This document shows, in pieces, positions 1 to 8,628 of a stretch of 38,050 nucleotides of DNA (position 1 is its first letter; each line of letters opens with the position of its first letter). The DNA is from Komarekiella delphini-convector SJRDD-AB1. GTDB lineage: Bacteria > Cyanobacteriota > Cyanobacteriia > Cyanobacteriales > Nostocaceae. The stretch is from NCBI RefSeq assembly GCF_014831675.1, contig NZ_VJXY01000058.1, forward strand, positions 1 through 38,050, given 5' to 3'. The notes under the pieces were generated by a model. The model did not search any database. It worked only from the letters and a program-made list of their open reading frames with translations, and was not told where the DNA came from. The position numbers and the translations under genes are program-made.

Positions 1-324
1 CTTAACTGCCTCTCTCCCGGTCAATCCTGTGGATTGATGTAGTTAAGGGACGTTTTGTTTTTGTCTCGCAATTCCTCTCATCACCTCCCTTGCGGGTAGG
101 TGAGAGGCTCCTTGCTGTTCAAGCTGAAATTAAATTTTCCTTATGAGCTAAAGGGAGATTTTAATACAGAAACTAAGCTGCTCAGTCAAAAAGATGCGTT
201 GGCGTAGCCCGCCGCAGGCATCGCTTCGACTCCTGGGTTTAATCTATTGTTTAGCTTTCCAACTTGCTTAAGGGAGCGCGATCGCGTAAAAATAATAGTT
301 AAGATGCTGTAATTTATCTTTACA
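1..324. other. Left-edge intergenic region with a short dispersed repeat
   Basis: No gene could be supported here. Positions 193-224 hold a GC-rich, partly palindromic short repeat (core GGCGTAGCCCGCCGCAGGCA). A diverged copy lies near 31199-31227, inside an otherwise AT-rich region. Around 77-112 there is an imperfect hairpin (CCTCTCA / GGTGAGAGG) that could belong to a gene beyond the left edge. A HIP1-like octamer lies just ahead of the next gene. Confidence 0.5.
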
Positions 325-1590
325 ATGGCGCGATCGCAGCTTGAGCAAATTTCCCCGCAACAGACACCGCAAGATTTGCGGGGACATGAATACGACTTGG
401 TAATTGTCGGCGGTGGAATTATTGGGTTAACTCTAGCCGCTGCCTTAAAAGATTCTGGCTTGAGTGTACTGCTGATTGAGGCGAAAGTGGCATCAGCAGC
501 GGTAGCCAAAGGGCAAGCCTACGCAGTTCACATGCTTTCGTCGCTAATTTACCAAGGAATTGGCGTTTGGGACAAAATACTGCCTCAAATCGCCAAATAC
601 TACCATGTTCGCCTTTCTGATACTGATTATCCCGAAGTAGTGGAATTTGCCACAGCGGATATAGGCAAACCAGAATTAGGTTATGTGGCGGAACATCAAG
701 CACTATTGCAGCCGTTACAAGAATTTGTGCAAAGTTGTTCAAATGTGACTTATCTATGTCCGGCTGAGGTAGTAAATACGCAGTACCAAAAGGACATAGT
801 AGCAATAGATATCAAAATTGCCGAGCAGTTACAAACAGTCAAGAGTAAATTACTTGTAGCAGCAGATGGAGCGCGATCGCCCATTCGCCAAGCTGCTGGC
901 ATTAAAACACATGGCTGGAAATATTGGCAATCCTGTATTGTAGCATTTGTTAAACCAGAAAAACCCCACAATAACACTGCTTACGAAAGATTTTGGACTA
1001 GCGGGCCGTTTGCTATTTTACCTTTACCAGGGAACCGCTGCCGAATTGTGTGGACAGCCCCCCACGCAGAAGCACAAGCTTTGTGTGCATTAAATGATGA
1101 GCAATTTTTGGCAGAATTAAGCCGCCGTTATGGCGATCAGATGGGTAAGTTGGAATTACTAGGCGATCGCTTTATTTTTCAAGTGCAACTTATGCAAAGC
1201 GATCGCTATGTCCTCCCTCGATTAGCGTTAATTGGTGATGCGGCGCACAATTGCCATCCTGTTGGTGGACAAGGTTTAAATTTGGGTATTCGGGATGCTG
1301 CTGCTTTGGCACAAATAATTCAAGCAGCACACAATACGGACGAAGATATTGGCAATATTAAAGTCCTCAAACGCTATGAACGTTGGCGTAAGTTGGAGAA
1401 CCTAACAATTTTAGGATTCACCGATTTGTTAGATCGGATGTTTTCTAATAACTTTCTACCTTTGGTAGTAGTTCGTCGCTTGGGTTTATGGTTTTTGCAG
1501 CGAGTACCTGTACTAAAAGTGTTTATGCTCAAATTGATGATTGGGTTGAAAGGGCGTACTCCAGAATTAGCGAAGAGACGTTACATGTAA
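325..1590 (+). CDS. FAD-dependent hydroxylase (UbiH/Coq6 family)
   Basis: A 421-residue flavoprotein monooxygenase of the UbiH/Coq6/PHBH type. The Rossmann motif VIVGGGIIGL lies near residues 26-36 and binds the ADP part of FAD. The DG motif AADGARSPIR is near 178-188, and the second FAD motif GDAAHNCHPVGGQGLNLG is near 300. These three motifs in this order define the family. Members hydroxylate quinone or other aromatic rings using NAD(P)H and O2. In cyanobacteria a role in quinone or related ring hydroxylation is plausible, but the substrate is not visible in the sequence. The start ATG at 325 lies inside a GCGATCGC context with no strong ribosome binding site. The last codons (RRYM) and the TAA stop fall inside a 28-bp dispersed palindrome, so the native C-terminus may have been replaced. 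Confidence 0.88.
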   Translation: MARSQLEQISPQQTPQDLRGHEYDLVIVGGGIIGLTLAAALKDSGLSVLLIEAKVASAAVAKGQAYAVHMLSSLIYQGIGVWDKILPQIAKYYHVRLSDTDYPEVVEFATADIGKPELGYVAEHQALLQPLQEFVQSCSNVTYLCPAEVVNTQYQKDIVAIDIKIAEQLQTVKSKLLVAADGARSPIRQAAGIKTHGWKYWQSCIVAFVKPEKPHNNTAYERFWTSGPFAILPLPGNRCRIVWTAPHAEAQALCALNDEQFLAELSRRYGDQMGKLELLGDRFIFQVQLMQSDRYVLPRLALIGDAAHNCHPVGGQGLNLGIRDAAALAQIIQAAHNTDEDIGNIKVLKRYERWRKLENLTILGFTDLLDRMFSNNFLPLVVVRRLGLWFLQRVPVLKVFMLKLMIGLKGRTPELAKRRYM

Positions 1591-1599
1591 CGTTTCTAC
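1572..1599. repeat. 28-bp dispersed palindrome covering a stop codon
   Basis: A near-perfect palindrome centred on TTACATGTAA, with outer arms like AAGAGACG / CGTTTCT. It overlaps the last codons and the stop of the FAD hydroxylase gene. The same element, with GTAGAGAC arms, lies in frame inside the amidase gene at 19883-19910. Confidence 0.8.
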
Positions 1600-2169
1600 A
1601 GGGTTTCGGGTTTTATTTATGTACTTCATTTACCTGAAATCTGCTGTATATGTATATATTTACCAATCTGATGGCTGAAGCGATCGCTTTGATAATTACT
1701 CAGTAGTTTTAGAGAATATTTATAAAGTAAATCTTAACTTTATCAGGTGGATTATTGCGGAGCATAACGCCCAAAAAAAACTGAAATTGATAGCTTATCG
1801 AACTAGCTTGACTGCTTTAATCACACTTGAGATAGATGCCAGTAATTAGTATTGCAAGAATGTTATTTAATCTTTATCAAGATTAATATTTTTCAAGACT
1901 AAATAAAAACACTCAACGTAAATTTGAAATTTATTACAATATTAACTACTTACTTATAATAATCTACTTTTAGAAGTATTTTCTAATTTAGCTAAACCAA
2001 CTAAAGTAATAGCCGATAATCACAAAATATCATCGAATTAGTTTAATGAGATAAACAATTAGACATAAAACTATTAAGATTAAGTAAATTTTTAATGTCT
2101 TAATTAAATAATGTTTTCTCAACTAGCTAGTAATAATATTTAGTTACATACAAATAACTTCTAAACAAG
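1600..2169. other. AT-rich intergenic region, nothing recognised
   Basis: About 570 bp of strongly AT-rich sequence. Stops occur in all frames and no small gene, RNA or clear terminator was recognised. One HIP1-like GCGATCGC octamer lies near 1680. It presumably holds the promoter of the dioxygenase-like gene downstream. Confidence 0.5.
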
Positions 2170-3051
2170 ATGAAGGCAATTATCAAAAAGGCTGGTAATC
2201 GGATCTTAGAAAACCTTTATCGAATTCCATTGTTGAGTAATACGGCTGATCTTGCTTATCAAGCAGCAATGACGAAACATGTTGATACTCTACCTATCCT
2301 TTCAAACACTGACTTGAGCTTAGTTGAAACTCTTAAAGCTGAAGGAATTATTGTAACTTCCTTAGCATCACTTTCAATTACCTCAACTCCGCAAATGTTG
2401 GAGTCAGCAAAAAGCTTGATGCTAGACATTCCAAAAAGCATTTCTAAAAATAAGAATGAATTCATTATTCATGCTACCTCTGAGCAAATGATGGAACACC
2501 TAGAAATTTTTCTTTGGGGACTCCAACAACGTTTACTCAATATTATTGAGACTTATCTTGGTTTACCAGTAGCCTATCATGGCTCTTATTTTCGTAGAGA
2601 TATCGCTAATCAAGTCCAAAAAAAATCAAGGTTGTGGCATTTAGATAAAGAAGACCGAAAAGTATTGAAAATTATTATTTATTTAAATGAAGTAAATGAT
2701 GATGGTGGCCCTTTTCAATATATTCCCCAATCTTTTTCTACAAAAATTACTCGCTCTTTAAGATATAACTATGGCTACATCCAAGACAAAACTATGCAAC
2801 AGGTTATATCACCATTAAATTGGAAGTCTTGTACAGGCCCTTCTGGCACTGTAATTATTGCTGACACTGCCAATATCTTCCATCGGGGTAAAATACCTAT
2901 ATATTCAGATAGATTCACAATATTTTTTGACTACACCTCTAGAAAACCAAAACACCCATTTTATTGTCAATCTTCTCTAAATCGAGAGAGTTTGCAAATA
3001 ATTGCTCCGAAAGTTTCCGAAAATCAAAGACGGTGTATTTTCTGGCGATGA
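2170..3051 (+). CDS. Phytanoyl-CoA dioxygenase-like Fe(II)/2-oxoglutarate oxygenase
   Basis: A 293-residue protein with the iron-binding facial triad of the PhyH family. His157 and Asp159 sit in RLWHLDKED, and the distal His238 in NIFHRGK. Arg248 (SDRF) is placed to bind the 2-oxoglutarate carboxylate. YLNEVNDDGGPFQYIPQS is the typical strand between the two iron motifs, where GGP/PGS-like turns occur. The family hydroxylates diverse small molecules; the substrate cannot be told from the sequence. The C-terminus ending in CIFWR looks complete. The gene is clearly more AT-rich than its neighbours and stands alone between two spacers, which fits acquisition by transfer or weak selection. The start ATG lacks a strong Shine-Dalgarno sequence. 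Confidence 0.8.
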   Translation: MKAIIKKAGNRILENLYRIPLLSNTADLAYQAAMTKHVDTLPILSNTDLSLVETLKAEGIIVTSLASLSITSTPQMLESAKSLMLDIPKSISKNKNEFIIHATSEQMMEHLEIFLWGLQQRLLNIIETYLGLPVAYHGSYFRRDIANQVQKKSRLWHLDKEDRKVLKIIIYLNEVNDDGGPFQYIPQSFSTKITRSLRYNYGYIQDKTMQQVISPLNWKSCTGPSGTVIIADTANIFHRGKIPIYSDRFTIFFDYTSRKPKHPFYCQSSLNRESLQIIAPKVSENQRRCIFWR

Positions 3052-3331
3052 AATCGGAGTTAAGGCGAGTGTGGATACTAAAAATTTGCCTGTAGTTACA
3101 ATGATGTATGTTCAATATCAATTAAACGTAAGTCTAAAATCTTTTATTGTATACCGAAGATAGATGCAATGGGATCAAGTTTGCGGCAAAAGCTAGGCGC
3201 TGGCAACAGTAGGGTTGAAAATTAGAATTTTTCTACATAAAATTAATAATCGAAAATTAAAAATTTCTAACACTGACGGCCAGGAGTGCTAGAGTTTCAG
3301 GAAATTGATCGGAAATTTTCAGCGGGTATCA

Positions 3332-5521
3332 ATGCTGAAGAAACTACAGAAAAAACAAATTTCTATAATTGCTGGTGCGGCACTGTTTGCCTTTTTAGCT
3401 GGGGCAATGGTATCTGCCCCTGGGATTGGCAGATCCTTGGGGCAATGGCTCAAAATTGGTAAAAACCAGTCTGAGCAAATATCTGAGGCACACAAAGCCA
3501 AATCAGCCGTATTTCCACTGGTATCACAATCCCTGCCAGAACGGGCAGCCAAACTGGCAGCGATCGCCCAATCGCGATCGCCAGACCGGGAACGTGCCCG
3601 TTATCTTTTGGCGAGTGATTACATTGAAAGAACACAAGCAAAAAAAGCGCTAAGTTTACTGGAAGGTCTGGAAAAAGACTATTCCCTTTTAGCGCCCTAC
3701 ATTTTGCTCAAACAGGCGCAGGCACAGGACATGCTGGGTGAAGATGGCAAAGCCTCAGATCTCAGGCAACAAGTACTGAAACAGTATCCCAAAGAACCTG
3801 CCGCAGTTAAAGCCTTGTATCTAATCGCACAACCGAAGCAACAGGAACAAGCGATCGCCCAATTTCCATCTAATCCCCTTACCTGGGAGATTATCCGTAA
3901 ACGGTTGCAAGATAATCCCAATCAGCCAGAATTAAAGTTAATTTTGGCAACACATGCCTATGACCAACCAGGCATAGTGGGCGTGTTGGATCAGCTGGTC
4001 AAACAGCCTAACCTCCAACCCGAAGACTGGGAAATCATTGGCACAGGCTACTGGGAGAACAATCAATTTCGCAAAGCGGCGACTGCTTACGCTAGAGCAC
4101 CCAAAACAGCCCGTAATCTTTACCGTACTGCACGGGGGTTACAGGTGGGAGGCAAAGACCGAGAAATTGCGATCGGTACTTATAAACTATTGGTGCAGCA
4201 ATTTCCCAAAGCCAAAGAAACCGGGACAGCCCTACTGCGCTTAGCAGAAATGGCCAAAACAGGCAAAGACGCCCTACCTTATCTTGATCAGACAATCAGT
4301 CAATTTCCTGAACAAGCTGGCACCGCACTGGTACAAAAAGCCAAAATACACCAAACCCTCAAGGATCAAAAGTCAGCTAACGCAGCTTGGGAATTACTTT
4401 TGGCTAAGTACGGAAATTCTGATGAGGCGGCAGAGTATCGCTGGAAATTAGCTCAAGATAAAGCCAAAGCCAAAGATTACGTAGCTGCATGGCAATGGGC
4501 AGAACCAATTACCACCAACAACCCCAATAGTATTTTGGCTCCAAGAGCAGGCTTTTGGGTGGGTAAATGGGCAACTGCACTAGGGAAACAACAGGAAGCT
4601 CAAACTTCCTATGAGTATGTGATTAGTCAGTTTCCCTACTCTTACTATGCATGGCGAGCTGCGACAATTTTGGGGCTGAATGTCGGCAACTTTAACGACG
4701 TTCGCCAAATGAACCCGGAAGTCATCGCACCCCAGCGTCCAGTACCTACCGCTGGTTCTGAAACCTTTAAGGAATTGTATTTGCTAGGTCAAGACCGCGA
4801 TGCTTGGTTGCAATGGCAAACAGAATTTAAAAACAAAATGCAACCAACAGTGGCAGAGCAATTTACCGAAGGGTTGATGCAGTTGGCAAGGGGAGAAAAT
4901 CAATCAGGAATTGACAAAATATCCAAATTGGAAGACCGGGAAACACCAGAAGAACAAGCTCAATATCAAGCTTTGAGCAAACAGAGCACTTACTGGCAAG
5001 CCCGTTATCCATTTCCCTATTTGCAGCAGATTGAAAAGTGGTCTACTGAGCGCCAACTCAATCCCTTGCTAGTTACCGCCTTGATGCGTCAAGAGTCACG
5101 CTTTCAGCCTAAAATCAAATCTGTTGCTGGTGCTACTGGCTTAATGCAGGTAATGCCGGATACAGCTAAATGGATAGCTCCCCAAATCAAGTTGGACAGC
5201 AAAACAATTGACTTAGAAGATCCTAACGACAACGTGATGCTAGGTACTTGGTATTTGGATCATACCCATCAGCAATATAACAATAACTCCCTGTTGGCGA
5301 TCGCCAGTTACAATGCAGGCCCCGGCAATGTCTCTAAGTGGCTACAAAATCTCACTAAAGAAGACCCAGACGAATTTGTCGAAGATATTCCCTTTGATGA
5401 AACCAGAAATTACGTGCGTCAAGTATTTGGTAACTACTGGAATTATCTCAGACTTTACAACCCTGAGATTTCCGCCATAGTGGCAAAATACTCGGCTCAA
5501 CAACCAAAGTTGCCGCAGTGA
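3332..5521 (+). CDS. slt: Slt70-like soluble lytic transglycosylase with TPR-type superhelix
   Basis: About 729 residues from this start. An N-terminal signal or anchor (basic KKLQKKQ then IIAGAALFAFLAGAMV) sends it across the inner membrane. Residues about 50-570 are repeated helix pairs resembling TPR and Slt70 U/L-domain repeats. The C-terminus is an SLT goose-lysozyme-type catalytic domain with catalytic Glu in LMRQESRF (about residue 588), then GATGLMQVMP and ASYNAGPGNV. The enzyme cleaves peptidoglycan MurNAc-GlcNAc bonds to give 1,6-anhydro products in the periplasm. An upstream in-frame TTG at 3305 would add nine residues, but its possible AGGA lies too close. ATG 3332 directly precedes the basic n-region, so it was preferred. 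Length and domain order match cyanobacterial Slt proteins. Confidence 0.9.
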   Translation: MLKKLQKKQISIIAGAALFAFLAGAMVSAPGIGRSLGQWLKIGKNQSEQISEAHKAKSAVFPLVSQSLPERAAKLAAIAQSRSPDRERARYLLASDYIERTQAKKALSLLEGLEKDYSLLAPYILLKQAQAQDMLGEDGKASDLRQQVLKQYPKEPAAVKALYLIAQPKQQEQAIAQFPSNPLTWEIIRKRLQDNPNQPELKLILATHAYDQPGIVGVLDQLVKQPNLQPEDWEIIGTGYWENNQFRKAATAYARAPKTARNLYRTARGLQVGGKDREIAIGTYKLLVQQFPKAKETGTALLRLAEMAKTGKDALPYLDQTISQFPEQAGTALVQKAKIHQTLKDQKSANAAWELLLAKYGNSDEAAEYRWKLAQDKAKAKDYVAAWQWAEPITTNNPNSILAPRAGFWVGKWATALGKQQEAQTSYEYVISQFPYSYYAWRAATILGLNVGNFNDVRQMNPEVIAPQRPVPTAGSETFKELYLLGQDRDAWLQWQTEFKNKMQPTVAEQFTEGLMQLARGENQSGIDKISKLEDRETPEEQAQYQALSKQSTYWQARYPFPYLQQIEKWSTERQLNPLLVTALMRQESRFQPKIKSVAGATGLMQVMPDTAKWIAPQIKLDSKTIDLEDPNDNVMLGTWYLDHTHQQYNNNSLLAIASYNAGPGNVSKWLQNLTKEDPDEFVEDIPFDETRNYVRQVFGNYWNYLRLYNPEISAIVAKYSAQQPKLPQ

Positions 5522-5613
5522 TGTTGTTGAGTTGGGCAGGGGGGCAGAGGTCTACGGCAGGAACCCCCAACGCGGGACGGGGGGGCAGAGGGGCAGAAGA
5601 AATATATTTTACT

Positions 5614-6143
5614 GGACTTACGCAAAAACCCTCTCCAACTCTTACAGAACTTACGCACTTAGATCCCCCAACCCCCTTCAAAAGGGGGCTTTATAAATTC
5701 CCCCCTTTTGAAGGGGAGCCAGCGCGGTCTTCTCTACTTTGAGGCTGCGCCAAGGGGGTTTCCACGCCACTCCCCACAACGGATAGCGCAGCGTAAAGCC
5801 TTCTCTTCTCCTATCGGAGACACTTCGTGAACGAGAGGCTTCGCCTTAAGCGAAGCCATGCCGCAGGCTTTACGGCATGGCTTCTCTTCGAGAGGCTTCG
5901 CCAACGCTTAGAGCGAGTCTTGTCTGCGACACGCTGCGCGAACGAGCGTCGGGAACCTCCGCAAGGGGGTGGCTCCCCATGAGCGACTGGCGTGGGCTAG
6001 GGGAGATCTAGGTTTCAGCCTTCAGTGCGTAAGTCCTATCTTATTACTTCTGTGCGTTCGCGTAGCGTGTCGTAGACAGACGCTCCGCGAACGTGTCCTT
6101 TGCGTCCTTTGTGGTTCGTTATTCCATTAATTTGCGTAAGTCC
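5614..6143. mobile_element. Nested MITE-like elements with GGACTTACGCA terminal inverted repeats
   Basis: An outer pair of terminal inverted repeats, GGACTTACGCAAA, is seen at 5614-5626 and inverted at 6131-6143. An inner pair with 12 of 13 bases matching (G[A/G]ACTTACGCACT) lies at about 5648-5660 and 6024-6036. Between them is a mosaic of other short repeats: a C-run/G-run hairpin (about 5662-5716) and GC-rich GAGAGGCTTCGCC-type modules (about 5800-5960). No transposase is encoded, so any movement would need one supplied from elsewhere. The region carries no credible gene, although short frames stay open by chance. Confidence 0.6.
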
Positions 6144-6160
6144 TAATTTTAGAATGCAAC

Positions 6161-6380
6161 AACGAGCCTTTGATATTCGTGAACGAACCTTTGATATTCG
6201 TGAATGAACCTTTGATATTCGTGAATGAACCTTTGATATTCGTGAACGAACCTTTGATATTCGTGAGCGAACCTTTGATATTAGTGAGCGAACCTTTGAT
6301 ATTCGTGAACGAACCTTTGATATTCGTGAACGAACCTTTGATATTCGTGAACGAACCTTTGATATTCGTGAACGAACCTT
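6161..6380. repeat. 21-bp tandem repeat array, ten units
   Basis: Ten tandem copies of a 21-bp unit (CCTTTGATATTCGTGAACGA plus one base) start at 6167 and repeat at 6188, 6209, 6230, 6251, 6272, 6293, 6314, 6335 and 6356. A broken copy follows at 6377. Sequence variation is small (ACG, ATG or GCG; one TTAGT). Because 21 is three codons times seven, both strands stay open, giving apparent peptides with a NEPLIFV or HEYQRFV heptad. No start or ribosome binding site supports translation. The array lies between the MITE block and the 3' end of the tpsB-like gene. Confidence 0.85.
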
Positions 6381-6440
6381 TTCATATCGCAGATTATGCC
6401 CCTCTGCCCCCCTGCCCCCCTGCCCCCTTCCCTTCCGCTC

Positions 6441-8276
6441 CTATGGTTGATAGCGAACACTAAAGTAAAAACCCTCATCCTGGGCGTTATTACCCCGATC
6501 GCTTAGTTCGATAAATGGAATTCCGTAATCGAGCCGCAAACTGAGGCGATCAATTCCCATAGCTTGATTCCACAATAGTCCTAAGCCTGCACTTACAAGA
6601 AATGTTTGATTGGGTAGGTTGTTGGGGTTATTAGACTGATTCCATACGGCTCCCATATCCAAAAATGGCGCAAGCTGAATTGTGGGTAATCCTGATGCAT
6701 TACGTAGCACTGTTATCCGATCTTCAACTGCGAACCGAAATCCATTATCTCCAGAGCGGGCATTTTGTCGATATCCCCTTACAGACTGTCCGCCGCCAAT
6801 GACGAATTGCTGGGAAGGTAGTAGGCTATCTGGTGTGAGCTGCAAGTCTGCCTGGATGAGCAATAAATGATCGTCACTGAGTAGCTGTACGCGCTGTACT
6901 TGTCCTAGCCAACTGAAAAAGCGTCCATCAGGGATTGGGTCATCATTGATGGTGGCATCAAATAAATCAATGCCAAGATTAAATTGCGATCGCAGTAACC
7001 ATGCACCTTGAGGTTCGCGCTTAACGTAGTCTTGACCAAACTTAATCACACTGGTGCGACTAACCCCGTTTTCGTCTGGGCCAATGCCAAAAGGGGTTGG
7101 AAGTTGATCAAACAGAAAAGTCTGACCATTTTGATAGGTAAATCCTAAAGAAAGAGCAAACTCTTGTCTGGGCGATCGCACTAACGGTTGTCGATAATTG
7201 ATTTCGTATAAATCCTGATCTGCCCGAATTCCTAAATCATCAAATGCTGGCTCAGTGATTTCATTGCGATTGGGTGCTGCTCTAATCTGTACCTTCCCAT
7301 TCATCGCGTTAACAGGAATCTGATAACTGAAATCAAAGACATCAGAACCACCTGAAAGCGAATGGTAATAAGAGCCTGCTAACTCATCGCCCATTCCAGT
7401 TAAGTTGCGATGGCGTAGTTCAATACCCAATCTTTCAGCACCAATGCTAGGAGGCGAATAGTTATCTACACTCAAGCTACTAACCAAAGAGTTAGCCTCT
7501 TCAACTCTCACAATAAGCATACTTTGACCAATCTTACCTGTTGGACGTAAACTAGCTTCTACGTTGTCGAACAGCGGATCGAGTCGCAGTAGTTTTAGTT
7601 GTTCTTCGAGCTTACTTGTATTAAAAGGGATACCGACACCTAGTTGAATTCGATTGCGAATATAAGATGGATTTAATCGTCGCGTTCCTTCGATTTCAAT
7701 CTCAGTCAAACGTCCTTCGAGCACACGAATGATTAAAATATCTTCTGTAGCACCAGGCGGCTGAATGTATGGAATTGCTCTGGAATTGATATAGCCTTTA
7801 TTCAGATAAAGCTGGGTAACGGCATCTGCGGCTTTTCTAATTTCTTCTAAAGTCAAATCCCGTTTTTCAAAAGGTTGCACAGCGCGATTAAAGTCATTTT
7901 CATTAAAAACCGTACTATCTAAAACCTGAATTTTACGAATACGAATGCGATCGCCAAGGTTTTGTGCAGGTTGATTAGGGTTAGTTATTTGGGAATTGGG
8001 ATCTAATGTTTGTGCTATGAGATATTCTGAGTGATTAATATTGTGGTCAAAATTAGATATAAAAATATCACGCTCGCTTGCTGTTGCTCTTAGTCCATTG
8101 ACAGTTACAACCCAGAGCACATGTAAAATTAGCAAGCCGCACTTAAAGCTGAAACTGTAATTACTATGTTTAGTGTTTTCCAGACTCCGCCAAGTATCAA
8201 ATTGATGAGATAAATAGACAATTCTTTGCCGAATCTGAGCTTCAGCCTTAACAACAGTTTCCGTTCCTTTTCTCAT
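6441..8276 (-). CDS. TpsB/FhaC-type two-partner secretion outer-membrane transporter
   Basis: A 611-residue protein of the ShlB/FhaC/HecB branch of the Omp85 superfamily. A hydrophobic stretch near residues 45-65 (CGLLILHVLWVV) is the likely signal peptide after an unusually long N-terminal region. POTRA-type sequence follows: IRIRKIQVLDSTVFNENDF and then a second module with IEIEGTRRLNPSYIRNRI. The rest is a beta-barrel of alternating strands with the conserved VRGYRQN motif (Omp85 motif 3, about residue 505). Such proteins bind the TPS domain of a TpsA partner in the periplasm and thread it across the outer membrane. The TpsA-like gene starts 350 bp away on the opposite strand, so this is a divergent TPS pair. 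The barrel ends in SVRYQP, so the usual terminal aromatic residue is not last. The true start could be a later codon nearer the signal peptide. Confidence 0.88.
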   Translation of the reverse strand: MRKGTETVVKAEAQIRQRIVYLSHQFDTWRSLENTKHSNYSFSFKCGLLILHVLWVVTVNGLRATASERDIFISNFDHNINHSEYLIAQTLDPNSQITNPNQPAQNLGDRIRIRKIQVLDSTVFNENDFNRAVQPFEKRDLTLEEIRKAADAVTQLYLNKGYINSRAIPYIQPPGATEDILIIRVLEGRLTEIEIEGTRRLNPSYIRNRIQLGVGIPFNTSKLEEQLKLLRLDPLFDNVEASLRPTGKIGQSMLIVRVEEANSLVSSLSVDNYSPPSIGAERLGIELRHRNLTGMGDELAGSYYHSLSGGSDVFDFSYQIPVNAMNGKVQIRAAPNRNEITEPAFDDLGIRADQDLYEINYRQPLVRSPRQEFALSLGFTYQNGQTFLFDQLPTPFGIGPDENGVSRTSVIKFGQDYVKREPQGAWLLRSQFNLGIDLFDATINDDPIPDGRFFSWLGQVQRVQLLSDDHLLLIQADLQLTPDSLLPSQQFVIGGGQSVRGYRQNARSGDNGFRFAVEDRITVLRNASGLPTIQLAPFLDMGAVWNQSNNPNNLPNQTFLVSAGLGLLWNQAMGIDRLSLRLDYGIPFIELSDRGNNAQDEGFYFSVRYQP

Positions 8277-8628
8277 TTCATCTCAACAGAGTGCTTTGCT
8301 AGATCCCCGACTTATTTAAGAAGTCGGGGATCTGACCGACAGGGATCTGACCAACACGCACCACTAGTAGTTAACCAACCCCAAAATGACGGGTGTAGGT
8401 CGGGAAAAGGTGACAAGAAATAAACCTTCCCCCTTATCCTTTTCCCAGCCAAGTTTACTTAGCAAACAACTAGCTACGATTTTTAAGTATGCTATGGGTG
8501 CATAGATATCTGAATATCATACTTTTGACATTCCGATTTAAGAAAATTTGTAACTAAAAAATAATTAACAGCGATCGCTTCTAAGTGAAAGCCCTGAACA
8601 TTATATTCTGTTAACAGGTTAAAAACTT
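8277..8628. other. Divergent intergenic region between tpsB-like and tpsA-like genes
   Basis: A 352-bp spacer that must hold both promoters. It contains a palindromic hairpin at 8301-8333, a nearby partial copy of one arm (GGGATCTGACC, about 8342-8352) and AT-rich sequence with a HIP1 octamer close to the tpsA start. No confident -10/-35 pair was singled out. Confidence 0.5.
8301..8333. repeat. Palindromic hairpin repeat (AGATCCCCGACTT arms)
   Basis: Arms AGATCCCCGACTT and AAGTCGGGGATCT are perfectly complementary over 13 bp with a 7-nt loop. The same hairpin, with longer arms, lies just past the other end of the TpsA-CHAT gene at 13364-13400. It is probably a dispersed palindrome rather than a terminator, since no T-run follows. 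Confidence 0.8.

Noticed and set aside
3052-3304. Open frame continuing past the dioxygenase-like gene (GDEIGVKASVDTKNLP)
   Set aside because: It lacks a start and the dioxygenase already has a normal C-terminus (CIFWR). No family was recognised, so it was not called a gene fragment.
6170-6463. A 97-codon frame of NEPLIFV heptads
   Set aside because: It is produced by the 21-bp array, with no ribosome binding site and an equally open opposite strand.
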